Virus record (IMG/VR): IMGVR_UViG_3300025913_000026
Location: 20,698-84,697 of that record
Length of the DNA: 64,000 nt
Strand: one strand, 5' to 3'
Source of the DNA: a virus
The notes below the pieces were generated by a model. It saw only the letters and a list, made by a program, of their open reading frames with translations, was not told the origin of the DNA and did no database searches. Within the stretch, counting starts at the first letter, position 1. Each line of letters opens with the position of its first letter. The position numbers and the translations under genes are program-made. Of this stretch, positions 35,273-43,349 are shown piece by piece.

Positions 35273-36243
35273 TTAATAGAGCTATGATTTGTTTTAAATA
35301 CTTCCAATGTAGGTGGTTCTTGTAATGGTCTGTCTGGTTGCTGTTGTGCCCAATGCCACATTTTAGCAAGCCCATCAACCAGTCTGGTTTCTTTGTTATA
35401 TCCTAAAAGTTTTTGTGACTTTTCTATGGTGCACCATGCTTCTTTTACTTCATGCCTTTCTTCAAGAAATTCTACTTTGTCATACCCAGTTATTTTTTGT
35501 AAAAGTTGATTGGCTTCAATAATAGAATACGTAGTGTAACTTCCCAGATTAATTATCTCATTACTTACGTCTTTAGCTCGATATAATGGCTCTAAAATAT
35601 CTTCAATATAAGTAAATGCCCGACTATTACTCCCATCTCCAAATATCGTCATTGGCTTATCGTGTAGTATTTGATACATCCAGATGCCGAAAACATTTCG
35701 TGCCTGATCCCATAGATTTTGCCCAGGGCCATAAACATTTCTTGGCCGAATAATGCACCAATCCAATCCTTGTGTTTCACCTGCTATTCTTATGTCCATT
35801 TCTGAGCAATACTTTGAAACTCCATAACTATCTATCGGATTAGGTGTCATTTCTTCTGTAAATGGAGGCGCACCAGAGTAAACCGCAACTGAACTAGTAA
35901 AAACTAATTTACAATTATGATTAACACAAGCGTTTATAATATTTGAAGTCCCGACAGTGTTATTAGTATGATTAAATGCTCTAATATAATTAGACCTGCC
36001 TTCTGCCGCATAAGCAGCAAAGTGATAGCATATATCGAATTTAAATGTATCAAATAAAAAATCTAATTCATTTTTATTTAAAATATCTAAAGAAGTAGTT
36101 ACTAAATTTTCGTATTGTAAAAAGTTTACAGGACTACCACTAAAATTATCAACTCCTATTATAGTATGATCTGTGTTGATTGTTAACCACATCCCTAAGT
36201 TACTTCCTATCAAACCAGCGCATCCAGTAATTAATATTTTCAT
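35269..36243 (-). CDS. NAD-dependent sugar epimerase/dehydratase, 324 aa
   Basis: Extended SDR fold, making or isomerising a nucleotide sugar for the neighbouring transferases. Residues 1-20 (KILITGCAGLIGSNLGMWLT) carry the GxxGxxG NAD site. FTSSVAVYSG and SYGVSKYCSEM carry the catalytic Ser/Tyr-x3-Lys. PRNVYGPGQ and GSNSRAFTYIEDI are substrate-side motifs of the UDP-glucose 4-epimerase group. Length is normal. It is translationally coupled to the DUF5672-GT9 gene. Precise substrate undetermined. Confidence 0.85.
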   Translation of the reverse strand: MKILITGCAGLIGSNLGMWLTINTDHTIIGVDNFSGSPVNFLQYENLVTTSLDILNKNELDFLFDTFKFDICYHFAAYAAEGRSNYIRAFNHTNNTVGTSNIINACVNHNCKLVFTSSVAVYSGAPPFTEEMTPNPIDSYGVSKYCSEMDIRIAGETQGLDWCIIRPRNVYGPGQNLWDQARNVFGIWMYQILHDKPMTIFGDGSNSRAFTYIEDILEPLYRAKDVSNEIINLGSYTTYSIIEANQLLQKITGYDKVEFLEERHEVKEAWCTIEKSQKLLGYNKETRLVDGLAKMWHWAQQQPDRPLQEPPTLEVFKTNHSSIK

Positions 36244-36449
36244 TGAGTAGGTAGTTTTATTCCTTGATTCATTAATATGGCATCTTTTACTTTTTCAGGC
36301 AACTGATCGAAACTTATCCTATCATACTCTCCCGCACCAAGATGATGAAGATAATAAGGGCTATACAAGTAAATATGACCATCTACGATGATTGTTTTTT
36401 GAAAATTCCACAGGGTTGATTCTTGGTCCCGGGTTAGTAATATTTTCAT
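36240..36449 (-). CDS. hypothetical protein, 69 aa
   Basis: Not recognised. Short, with YYLHHLGAGEYDRISFDQLP and a proline-rich end. Overlaps the epimerase start by 4 bases (ATGA), so it is the gene just upstream in the same transcript. Confidence 0.5.
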   Translation of the reverse strand: MKILLTRDQESTLWNFQKTIIVDGHIYLYSPYYLHHLGAGEYDRISFDQLPEKVKDAILMNQGIKLPTQ

Positions 36450-36459
36450 TTAGGTTGTT

Positions 36460-36666
36460 TTAATCGGCACTAAGATATGATTTAGTTCTATCACAGTTTT
36501 CACCATTATTCAGAACTAGGCTGGCGGGTGTTGGATATTTTTGCCTGAACTCTTCTCGGGTATATAATTTATTATCTTCTATAAAGAAGCCTTTACCTGT
36601 TTCGCTAATGATAAATCTTGTATTTATTAATTTGTCCTTTCGGATTAAATATGTTTTAATATCCAT
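36460..36666 (-). CDS. hypothetical protein, 68 aa
   Basis: Not recognised. Mixed alpha/beta, with NTRFIISETGKGFFIEDNKL and YTREEFRQKYP. Overlaps the 78-aa gene by 11 bases. One of a run of tiny genes between the sugar cassette and SSB. Confidence 0.5.
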   Translation of the reverse strand: MDIKTYLIRKDKLINTRFIISETGKGFFIEDNKLYTREEFRQKYPTPASLVLNNGENCDRTKSYLSAD

Positions 36667-36892
36667 CTTCTTTTTGTTTTAATCCAAGTATGATATGTTC
36701 TTTTTTTAAACCTGGTATTTCACATTCCAAATATGCAATCTCCATTTTTACTTCCTTTCTTTCAGAAGTAACTTGAAATGCAATCGTATCACCAACAATA
36801 TAATTCCTATCATCCTTTAGGCATATAAACGTTTTTCTGCCAGTATTAAGTAATTCAAACAATCCGTCTACTACATCTAATGTATGAGTCAT
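36656..36892 (-). CDS. DUF3850/ASCH-like small protein candidate, 78 aa
   Basis: The pattern NTGRKTFICLKDDRNYIVGD then TIAFQVTSERKEVKMEIAYL resembles the small barrel of DUF3850/ASCH-type RNA-binding-like domains, in which 'lksGrKtfelr..dr.y.vGD.l' is conserved. It is 2 bases after the membrane protein gene and close to another ASCH-like gene. A tentative family call. Confidence 0.45.
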   Translation of the reverse strand: MTHTLDVVDGLFELLNTGRKTFICLKDDRNYIVGDTIAFQVTSERKEVKMEIAYLECEIPGLKKEHIILGLKQKEDGY

Positions 36893-36894
36893 TA

Positions 36895-37191
36895 TTAATT
36901 CTTTTTAGGTTTAGTCGTATCTTTTTTTTGTTCTGCATTTATTTGCGCTTGCACTTGTCTTGAAATTTCAGCTTGGAGAGGGGTAAGTAAGGAGTCATTG
37001 ATAAGGGTTACTGTTTTAGATGGTAGGTCTGAGTTTTTTAGATTATTCTTTGTGAACTCTAATCCGTTTGTAGCCTGTACCCAGAAGTTAATATCTCCTT
37101 CTACGTGATACATTTTCTTTGCTTGATGAGACTGAAAAGCTAATAGACCGATAAATACTAATACCATTGATGCAAATTGCCAATTTTTCAT
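36895..37191 (-). CDS. small membrane-anchored protein, 98 aa
   Basis: A single N-terminal membrane segment (FASMVLVFIGLLAFQSH, residues 6-22) is followed by a hydrophilic region of about 75 aa with a helical, Gln-rich part (LLTPLQAEISRQVQAQINAE) and a Lys/Thr-rich end. The layout is like an inner-membrane spanin or another periplasm-facing accessory, but no partner outer spanin is next to it. Overlaps the ASCH gene by 4 bases. Confidence 0.5.
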   Translation of the reverse strand: MKNWQFASMVLVFIGLLAFQSHQAKKMYHVEGDINFWVQATNGLEFTKNNLKNSDLPSKTVTLINDSLLTPLQAEISRQVQAQINAEQKKDTTKPKKN

Positions 37192-37562
37192 GTTGTTGTT
37201 TTAATTGTATAATTTTTAATTGAAATTATTTTGCCTAATTCTATACAGAAATACCAGTTTTGTGTTAAGAATCCTATCCAATCCTCATTAGCCATTCCAT
37301 AATGAATACCATTACAAACCACATCTATCTCTGGATCTTTCTTAGCATACCCATTCCTAAACCTCACAACATCATACTTCTCAAACGATTGCTTATGCAT
37401 TAGAGCCTTTATTAAATCTAATTGACCTAATTGGTGACAACTTTTAACAGTAAGTCTTTTAATCCAATAAGGTTTTACTTCTCTGTACTCTTCTAGCTTT
37501 ATGCCAGACGCTATCATTTCAAACGGCTCTCGCTTTAGACTTAAATGCAATATTCTATCCAT
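37188..37562 (-). CDS. ASCH domain protein, 124 aa
   Basis: The start ILHLSLKREPFEMIASGIK followed by LEEYREVKPYWIKR is the typical phage ASCH (RNA-binding-like barrel) pattern, and DVVRFRNGYAKKDP continues it. Such proteins are common near phage replication genes, and some relatives act on modified nucleosides. It lies 26 bases after SSB. The domain call is good, the role unknown. Confidence 0.75.
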   Translation of the reverse strand: MDRILHLSLKREPFEMIASGIKLEEYREVKPYWIKRLTVKSCHQLGQLDLIKALMHKQSFEKYDVVRFRNGYAKKDPEIDVVCNGIHYGMANEDWIGFLTQNWYFCIELGKIISIKNYTIKTTT

Positions 37563-37588
37563 TTGTATTTATCTTTAATAACTGTTAG

Positions 37589-37981
37589 TTAAAAAGGCAA
37601 GTCATCGTCGCCAGATGTATCAGAGGATACCGGATTAGTGGCTGGACTTCCTGTTTGTTCCTCTCGTTTACCACCCAACAACTCAACTCTCATTACACGC
37701 ATATTCAAAAAGGCTTTTGATTCCCCTTGCTTATCTTTCCAGTTCTTTGCCTCTGGCACTCCTTCAGCCCATATTAACGTCCCCTTTTTAAGATACTGAG
37801 CTATGTTAGTGTTTTCAACCCACCAGGAACAACTAACCCAGGTTGCCTTTTCGTATTTCTGCCCGCTGGCGTCTTTATATTTATCCGTATGGCATAACGA
37901 GAAATTAATAACGCTTTCTGTCCCATGTTGCTGAACAACAGCGTCTCGTCCACAGTAGCCTATCATTTGAATTTTCAACAT
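37589..37981 (-). CDS. ssb: single-stranded DNA-binding protein, 130 aa
   Basis: OB-fold ssDNA binder. KIQMIGYCGRDAVVQQHGTE then SVINFSLCHTDKYKD is the SSB start (IGrlgkDpev...v..fsla). TWVSCSWWVENTNIAQYLKK and GTLIWAEGVPEAKNW give the later strands. The C-terminus ends GDDDLPF, the acidic tip used to recruit partners. It lies next to the helicase genes, as expected in a replication block. Firm call. Confidence 0.9.
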   Translation of the reverse strand: MLKIQMIGYCGRDAVVQQHGTESVINFSLCHTDKYKDASGQKYEKATWVSCSWWVENTNIAQYLKKGTLIWAEGVPEAKNWKDKQGESKAFLNMRVMRVELLGGKREEQTGSPATNPVSSDTSGDDDLPF

Positions 37982-38021
37982 AATTTTTCATTTAAAAAAT
38001 AATCAACTGTATTTAATTAAA

Positions 38022-38960
38022 TTAAAACGGGTTATCATCTTGACAATTACTTTCCTCCGGCTTCCAATACTTCAAGCTTTTGTCTGCCTCAGAGAACATC
38101 ATTTTTCTTGGATTAAAATCCAATTCGATATTTAAGTTAGCGGCCCCGTTTCTCCATTTTCTCACAATAAGATTTGCTTTAAATTCCGTGCTATTACCAT
38201 TTTCATCTACCTGATATGATTCCCCCATCATCCAATCTCTATGAATAAACATTACAACATCTGCATCTTGTTCAATACTTCCACTTTCACGTAAGTCAGA
38301 TAATTGAGGATACCGGTCAATCCCCTTCCTTCCTGTTACCGCTCTATTCAATTGACACAACACAATAACAGGGATTTCTAAATCCTTTGCCAAAAGTTTA
38401 CAAGCTCGACTCAATTGGCTTACTTCGTTCTCACGCGTTCTGTTTCTTGTGTCATTTTCGCTATTCACCAATTGCAAGTAATCAATCATCAAAACATCCA
38501 AGCCATCTGAGTGTTTTAATTTTACAGCTTTAGCCTTAATGCTTGTAGGCGAAACATCTGTCTTGTCGGTTATGTAAATAGGCAATTCTATCAACTCTTG
38601 GATTCTCCTATACCATTGCGCCTTATGATCTTCATCCCTATATAAATTCCTAAATATGGTTTTGAAGTCATCATCAGACCCCAAAGAAGATAACCTAGCC
38701 CCTATTTCATTATTATTCATCTCCAATGAAATAATTCCAACTTTTTTCCCAGTCCTGGCTATCGACATGGCCATTTGGCCCATATAAGCCGATTTGCCGA
38801 CACTTGGCCTAGCGCCTATCACAATCATCTGCCCAGGGTAGAAGCCGCCATTTTCGCGATCTAATAGCGAATTACCGGTAGTTATTCCCATGCCGCCAGT
38901 TTTACTAATCTCTTCCTGATGTACTACGAGATTGTACATCACCTCGCTCATGTCAATCAA
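38022..38960 (-). CDS. DnaB-type replicative helicase, ATPase domain only, 312 aa
   Basis: Hexameric 5'-3' helicase motor. GQMIVIGARPSVGKSAYMGQ gives Walker A (residues 49-57) and GLDVLMIDYLQLV gives Walker B with D160. VIVLCQLNRAVTGR and SDLRESGSIEQDADVVMFIH are the later DnaB motifs. It lacks the N-terminal domain, which is coded by the preceding gene with a 4-base overlap (ATGA). Its C-terminus ends CQDDNPF, similar to the SSB acidic tip. Together the two proteins equal one DnaB of about 469 aa. Confidence 0.88.
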   Translation of the reverse strand: MIDMSEVMYNLVVHQEEISKTGGMGITTGNSLLDRENGGFYPGQMIVIGARPSVGKSAYMGQMAMSIARTGKKVGIISLEMNNNEIGARLSSLGSDDDFKTIFRNLYRDEDHKAQWYRRIQELIELPIYITDKTDVSPTSIKAKAVKLKHSDGLDVLMIDYLQLVNSENDTRNRTRENEVSQLSRACKLLAKDLEIPVIVLCQLNRAVTGRKGIDRYPQLSDLRESGSIEQDADVVMFIHRDWMMGESYQVDENGNSTEFKANLIVRKWRNGAANLNIELDFNPRKMMFSEADKSLKYWKPEESNCQDDNPF

Positions 38961-39430
38961 TCTTTAGCATAAGCCCCTTGATTTATCTGCTGGATGGCTC
39001 TGTTTAACTGGCTAATTTGCTCTCCTACCGCCCCCTCTAGCTTAATCCCGCCATGAGTGAGGGTTATTAGCTCTCGCTCCATCCACATCCGTTTTACGAT
39101 ATGGCAATGATATTCCAAATGAGCAGAAGTGCATACGGAGTTAGTAGTTCGCATTAAGTAATACGGTGTTGCGTATTGCATATCACCATCATTCAAATGA
39201 GTTTTATTCTCTTTATTGAACATATAATCCGCAACTGTAAGTAAATCAATTGGTAATGAAGTTTTATACATTTCAGTCATGGCTTTATAGGTGACCCTGT
39301 TTGATTCCCTGTAAAAGTTCTTTTCTTCCACAAGGCCGTATGTTCTCCCAAAAGCAGACTTCTCTAACAAGCATATGCCAATGATAGCCGTTTCTAATTC
39401 TTCGTTGTAATGAATATTTGCTTGAAACAT
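38957..39430 (-). CDS. DnaB N-terminal domain protein, 157 aa
   Basis: Matches the DnaB N-terminal helical domain: NEELETAIIGICLLEKSAFG, FYRESNRVTYKAMTEMYKT, SLPIDLLTVADYM, then ATPYYLMRTTNSVCTSAHLE and CHIVKRMWMERELI. In ordinary DnaB this is fused to the ATPase. Here it stops with a TGA that overlaps the start of the ATPase gene, so the two halves are separate but coupled. The stop-start arrangement is clean (ATGA) and not a homopolymer error. Functions in ring assembly and primase contact are known for the family. Confidence 0.85.
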   Translation of the reverse strand: MFQANIHYNEELETAIIGICLLEKSAFGRTYGLVEEKNFYRESNRVTYKAMTEMYKTSLPIDLLTVADYMFNKENKTHLNDGDMQYATPYYLMRTTNSVCTSAHLEYHCHIVKRMWMERELITLTHGGIKLEGAVGEQISQLNRAIQQINQGAYAKD

Positions 39431-40218
39431 TATAAATCAGGTGTTAAGGTTCTTAATCCATTTGAAGGCGCTCGTGGCTTTTCAGGTAGCTTATAGCCAC
39501 TTTTTATTTTTGCCTGTAACCAACCGTTAAACATCCGTTTGTATTTGGATGCAGTAAAATCCCTAATATCTGTTGTTCCGGTCAAAGATGCGTTGTACAT
39601 GTACATCCATTGCTTCAGGTCATCGACTTTGAAATAATTAGCCATGCAAATCTGTTCCCTCCATTTCTGATCTTCCCAAGCCTGCTTTGCGGCAGACAAA
39701 ACAACTTCACTTCCGATTTCAGGATTTTCTACGTTGTTGTTGTTATTCTCTTTCTCTCTTTCTTTCTCTCTTTCTTTCTCTGCTTGATTTTGTTCAGCAT
39801 TTGCTTCGGTTTGCTTAACATTTGATTCAGCTTGTTGGTCTGCCGACTTTTCTTGCTTTACAATTGCTCCATTTTTGCCAGCCTCTGAACGTGCTTTGCT
39901 GATCCTTTTCCGTTTTGTAAGATTCTTTTCTACCCTATTAGAACTCAGGTAATTATCATCTACTTTGGTAAAAAGTTTAAAAGCTATACACTTTAGAAGA
40001 ATTGATTTTACTAAGTCTAAATCTTCATTGAGATCGTGCGCTATGGCCGAAAAAGTTAGTTCATCAATTTCCAACGTCCCTCCTTCTTCATGCATCATCT
40101 CGACCGCGCACCAATAAATACCGTAACCAGCGGATTTAAATTCCCGGACTAATGCTGCTATCTTTTTATCATTCCTGGCATTTAAATCATGGCTGAAAAA
40201 AAGTGCATCTTTAGCCAT
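39430..40218 (-). CDS. DUF4373 (Lin1244/Lin1753-type) replication protein, 262 aa
   Basis: Start placed at the tenth Met (MAKDALFFSHDLNARNDKKI), the usual start of this family. The N-terminal winged-helix part continues with LVREFKSAGYGIYWCAVEMM. A charged linker follows, coded by a 12-base repeat (EKEREKEREKE). The C-terminal part has WREQICMANYFKVDDLKQWM, a DnaD-like helical module. In phages such proteins load the helicase at the origin; it overlaps the DnaB N-terminal gene by one base, which fits that job. Confidence 0.78.
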   Translation of the reverse strand: MAKDALFFSHDLNARNDKKIAALVREFKSAGYGIYWCAVEMMHEEGGTLEIDELTFSAIAHDLNEDLDLVKSILLKCIAFKLFTKVDDNYLSSNRVEKNLTKRKRISKARSEAGKNGAIVKQEKSADQQAESNVKQTEANAEQNQAEKEREKEREKENNNNNVENPEIGSEVVLSAAKQAWEDQKWREQICMANYFKVDDLKQWMYMYNASLTGTTDIRDFTASKYKRMFNGWLQAKIKSGYKLPEKPRAPSNGLRTLTPDL

Positions 40219-40558
40219 TTTGCTTTGATTTTGCCAGTTTTTCAAGCTGGGTATTTACGATATTGTTTAATGCATCTCGTATTTCCGAATTAAACATACC
40301 CAGCATATGGAGAGTATGGTATATGCTATCCCCATCTTGTTTAATATCCTCTTCCTCTTTGTGGCATTTATAGCAAAGTGTTACGAGTAATGTATCTGGA
40401 TAGTCCAAAGGCTTTCTTCCGTTAATATAATGCCGGTGGTGGATATGAAGTGTGTCTTTTTTGTTCCCGCACTTTTGACAAGAAAAGTTATCTCTATTAA
40501 GTATCTCTAATCGTTTACGTTGCCAAATAGGGTCTTTTAGCATGTCTTGATATGTCAT
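40211..40558 (-). CDS. HNH endonuclease, 115 aa
   Basis: ILNRDNFSCQKCGNKKDTLH, then IHHRHYINGRKPLDYPDTLL and VTLCYKCHKEEE, give the zinc-bound HNH fold with Cys-x2-Cys / Cys-x2-Cys and the catalytic His-His. The protein is compact, with no NUMOD tail, so it may be a genome-processing nuclease and not a homing enzyme. It lies beside replication genes and overlaps the DUF4373 gene by 8 bases. Confidence 0.85.
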   Translation of the reverse strand: MTYQDMLKDPIWQRKRLEILNRDNFSCQKCGNKKDTLHIHHRHYINGRKPLDYPDTLLVTLCYKCHKEEEDIKQDGDSIYHTLHMLGMFNSEIRDALNNIVNTQLEKLAKSKQNG

Positions 40559-40571
40559 TGGATGCCAGGAT

Positions 40572-40781
40572 TTAATAGGTTCCAGAAATAGATTTCTCGT
40601 TAGCTATCTTCTTTTTAGCTAAATATTGCTCGTATTCTTCGATTCTGTTGTAGAGAGTTTTTCGATCTATCTGGAGAAGTTCAGCGGCCTTGCGCTTGTT
40701 GAATTTTGTTTTTTTTAGGGCATCTACAATAATTTCATATTCCGCCAGCAAGGCGGCTTCACTTAGGGGTGTAAGATTCAT
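40572..40781 (-). CDS. Fis-type helix-turn-helix protein, 69 aa
   Basis: Residues 26-48 (FNKRKAAELLQIDRKTLYNR) are a Fis/NtrC-type DNA-binding helix-turn-helix (nk..AAelL.I.RktLy.ri). Nothing but this domain and short tails is present. As the first gene of the SSB-helicase unit it may activate replication or late transcription. A 152-base gap upstream probably holds its promoter; on the minus strand that gap contains two TATATTCG sequences, one mismatch from TAnnTTTG. Confidence 0.8.
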   Translation of the reverse strand: MNLTPLSEAALLAEYEIIVDALKKTKFNKRKAAELLQIDRKTLYNRIEEYEQYLAKKKIANEKSISGTY

Positions 40782-40933
40782 ATTTTATAGGAATTGTTTT
40801 ACGAATATAGGTGGAATAGAAATTGCAGAAAAATAAATCTTTTGCATATGCGAATATATTTCCACATATTTTGAAGGATTATAGAACATTGGAGTGGTAC
40901 GAGTTTTTAAAGGCGCTGGTGGTTTTTCAAAAA

Positions 40934-41248
40934 TTATTTTGTGGTATTATACCATTTTATTGCCATTACTAAGTTATGAAAAGCGGCCTCTTTATTGTCA
41001 TAGCAAATTGCCCCAGCAACTAAACCTTTAAGATCGCTATGCCTGAACTGATGCAGTTCTTTCTTGAATTTCAAGTCTCTAAACTTAAACCATGCATCCA
41101 TTAGCCAGTTCCAATCTGTATGATATTTCATTGGCGGAAGCGATTCATCTGGACATCCTTTATAATCACTTATATGAGAAAGCTGAAATGATTTACCAAC
41201 AAATTCACCTATGACCCTATTCCCGGATAAACGTTCTTCTTTTGTCAT
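40934..41248 (-). CDS. conserved small phage protein, 104 aa
   Basis: Contains KYHTDWNWLMDAWFKFRDLK and EAAFHNLVMAIKWYN, matching a recurrent Bacteroidota phage family with the pattern 'YH.DWNWLM...' and an end 'fi.WYN'. Function of that family is unknown. It leads a run of small genes upstream of the replication block. Confidence 0.6.
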   Translation of the reverse strand: MTKEERLSGNRVIGEFVGKSFQLSHISDYKGCPDESLPPMKYHTDWNWLMDAWFKFRDLKFKKELHQFRHSDLKGLVAGAICYDNKEAAFHNLVMAIKWYNTTK

Positions 41249-41257
41249 ATTTAATAA

Positions 41258-41500
41258 TTATTTTTTACGTTTCTTTTTATTCGTCTTTTTATTAAGTGAT
41301 GCAACTATGCCTTGCAGGCCATGTGAAATATACCGTAAAGTCTTCCCGGTACCTACAGTCGTTAAATGCCACCCATTGCCTTCTGGGCATCTATATGGAG
41401 TCATTTTTATCCTATCATCATCCCATATTCCAATAGCAGAAGTTCTTGCTTGGGTTTTTGTTTCAAAAGAATTTTTATAACAATTGCATTTAGTCTCCAT
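41258..41500 (-). CDS. hypothetical basic protein, 80 aa
   Basis: Contains FETKTQARTSAIGIWDDDRI, MTPYRCPEGNGWHLT and a Lys-rich end. The 'Y.CP.C/G..WHLT' pattern recalls short zinc-ribbon-like phage proteins, with only three Cys here. Separated from neighbours by 3-9 bases. Function unknown. Confidence 0.5.
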   Translation of the reverse strand: METKCNCYKNSFETKTQARTSAIGIWDDDRIKMTPYRCPEGNGWHLTTVGTGKTLRYISHGLQGIVASLNKKTNKKKRKK

Positions 41501-41503
41501 TTT

Positions 41504-41728
41504 TCAATAATTAGTTACAGGAGTTTTGTTATTAGGCCAATTAACTTTAATTGGACACCATGCAGGTATTGGAGGCTTTTCATGCCATTCTACAAATGGT
41601 TCAATTTCTTTTTCAGCTTTCTTGCAAAACCAATCTTCACCTCTATCAAATCCATCTGTACTTGATACTCCGGTTATTTTAAAGAATGGGCATTCTTTAC
41701 AGGATTGTATATCTATTATTATTTTCAT
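41504..41728 (-). CDS. Cys-rich conserved phage protein, 74 aa
   Basis: Pattern SCKECPFFKITGVSSTDGFD, EDWFCKKAEKEIEPFVEWHE and IPAWCPIKV matches a common small Cys protein of Bacteroidota phages (CxxCP...DWFC...WCPI). Four Cys probably bind a metal. Stop lies 3 bases before the next gene start. Function unknown. Confidence 0.65.
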   Translation of the reverse strand: MKIIIDIQSCKECPFFKITGVSSTDGFDRGEDWFCKKAEKEIEPFVEWHEKPPIPAWCPIKVNWPNNKTPVTNY

Positions 41729-41785
41729 TACTGTAGGTTACTATTATTGGTTTCATAGTGGTTCATTGTTATTATCAAAGACTAT

Positions 41786-42043
41786 TTAATTTTTAAAATA
41801 ATCAGGCTTGGGGAAACGATTTGTAAATTCAATAGCCTCATGCTCTGTATATTCAATATTAAAGGCATCGTTCCAGTAATGATGTAAGTTTTCATTAATA
41901 GGTAGCCATGCTATAATGGTAGCACTTGTTTCTCCTTCCCATGAACACCACCAAGGATATTTAGGATTAAATATTAATGGGCGATAATCATCAGTAGAAT
42001 TGGTTTTAAACCGGTATCTACGCCATTTAACTTCTTTCATCAT
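41786..42043 (-). CDS. hypothetical protein, 85 aa
   Basis: Trp-rich (VKWRRYRFKTNSTDDYRPL, YPWWCSWEGETSATIIAWLP), ending in an acidic helix and FTNRFPKPDYF. Resembles small phage proteins that start with 'kwRrYrf...ddyrPl' and contain 'WW.sg...s.iiaylP'. Function unknown. 6 bases from the next gene. Confidence 0.55.
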   Translation of the reverse strand: MMKEVKWRRYRFKTNSTDDYRPLIFNPKYPWWCSWEGETSATIIAWLPINENLHHYWNDAFNIEYTEHEAIEFTNRFPKPDYFKN

Positions 42044-42049
42044 AATTAT

Positions 42050-42523
42050 TTATTTGGATAGTAGCCTTTGGTTTACTTCTTCAATGGTGGTCAAATCATT
42101 TTCAAGCAAATGGATTAATATATAGCCCATTGCTTCTGCTAGGTTTTTATGGTCACCCAATTGAACATACGGGCGGCTAAATGTTTGGTGATATTCTACA
42201 CTCCATTCGTTTTCTCCACGGTATATTCTTAAATGTGGGTTTTCGTTTTTTTCTGCGTCTCGCAATCGATATGGAAGCATTTCTCCTAATTCTGATACCG
42301 TGAAGGCAGAAAACTCAAAATGAATATTAGCGCCGGATAATATACTTTGTTGCCCATGTGTTATTCTGAATTGCATTTTAGCCTGCTGACAACCGTAGTG
42401 ATGTAAATTTGGGTTGGTTGGTGTTTTATCTTGAATATGATAGAATAGACTCTTTTGAATTATACCTAATTTATTTAGGCGCATACCCTGCTCGATAGTA
42501 ATTACCTGATCTTCTAATTTCAT
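42050..42523 (-). CDS. conserved small phage protein, 157 aa
   Basis: The start LEDQVITIEQGMRLNKLGII, then AFTVSELGEMLPYRL and NLAEAMGYILIHLLENDLTT, fit a frequent Bacteroidota phage/prophage family ('...QA..Lk.lG........AfTv.ELGemLP....EA.a.mliyLleN'). Biochemical role is unknown. Lies in the small-gene run upstream of replication genes. Confidence 0.65.
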   Translation of the reverse strand: MKLEDQVITIEQGMRLNKLGIIQKSLFYHIQDKTPTNPNLHHYGCQQAKMQFRITHGQQSILSGANIHFEFSAFTVSELGEMLPYRLRDAEKNENPHLRIYRGENEWSVEYHQTFSRPYVQLGDHKNLAEAMGYILIHLLENDLTTIEEVNQRLLSK

Positions 42524-42560
42524 GGTTTATTTTATTTAGTTAGTGTGGATGCATCTATGG

Positions 42561-42968
42561 CTAATCCTGAAAATATTCCAAATCTATTTGCCAATTGAGT
42601 ATTTGACCTTCTTCGTTTACTTTCATGATAATATAATCACCAAACCCGTTTTCTTCTGGGCACATGATTGCCGGGACATAACCTTCTTTTGTTACTACTA
42701 TTTCGCCATCCTTGTCTTTTAATTGATACTCGCCTTCATCACATACTTTATAATGAATATCAGCAGTTACTCCTTTTATCCAATTAATTATTATTCCAGA
42801 ATTAACATTTATTAAAGGGCACCAATCATTACCGATCCGACAAGGGATTCTATCACCATCGACATCTTCAATGTCATTAACGGTAGCATCCTTCCAATAT
42901 CTAACTTTAGCTTTTACTTTCAAAATCTGAATATCAAATCCCTTTTCTATTTTTAATGTTAATTTCAT
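42561..42968 (-). CDS. hypothetical protein, 135 aa
   Basis: Not recognised. Beta-rich, with KIEKGFDIQILKVKAKVRYW, RIGNDWCPLINVNSGIIINW and YIIMKVNEEGQILNWQIDLE. Strongly suggests a small barrel. Overlaps the winged-helix gene by 4 bases. Confidence 0.55.
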   Translation of the reverse strand: MKLTLKIEKGFDIQILKVKAKVRYWKDATVNDIEDVDGDRIPCRIGNDWCPLINVNSGIIINWIKGVTADIHYKVCDEGEYQLKDKDGEIVVTKEGYVPAIMCPEENGFGDYIIMKVNEEGQILNWQIDLEYFQD

Positions 42969-43348
42969 AATAAATCAAGTTGTTTATAAGTTGGGGGAAT
43001 AAGTTTACGAGGATAATCTACTATTGCTTCTCCTTTTAATGCCTTTTCTGAGGCTTCTGTTTTTGGGATATAATTAGAAGTCAAAGCCCATTCATAGCCT
43101 TGTCTTCCTGATTTTAATACTTTCTTTGATCCTGGTCGGAAGATTAATCCCATGCGTTCCATTTCACTAAGCCTCTTCCATATTCTAGACTTATCTTCTC
43201 CTAAATAGGCTGAAATATCTTCAAATGTACCCTTTATAAGGACAGATAAGGCAATCATTATATCCCGGTATGCGCCTCTTATTTCGTCAGGATTTAAAGA
43301 TTTGTATGCCTCTTTGGATGTATCTGGAATATTTTTCTTTTTAGCCAT
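42965..43348 (-). CDS. winged-helix DNA-binding protein, 127 aa
   Basis: Residues 28-75 (ALSVLIKGTFEDISAYLGED, KSRIWKRLSEMERMGLIFRP) form a winged helix-turn-helix of the type where a recognition helix is followed by 'L...G.i...g'. Then RQGYEWALTSNY gives the wing. No other domain. Could act as a regulator or a replication accessory; position is one base after the 76-aa gene. Confidence 0.65.
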   Translation of the reverse strand: MAKKKNIPDTSKEAYKSLNPDEIRGAYRDIMIALSVLIKGTFEDISAYLGEDKSRIWKRLSEMERMGLIFRPGSKKVLKSGRQGYEWALTSNYIPKTEASEKALKGEAIVDYPRKLIPPTYKQLDLL

Positions 43349-43349
43349 G

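Noticed and set aside
39749-39782. tttctctc-type tandem repeat as a phase-variation switch
   Set aside because: The repeat lies inside the DUF4373 gene and has a 12-base period coding EKER, so length changes keep the frame.
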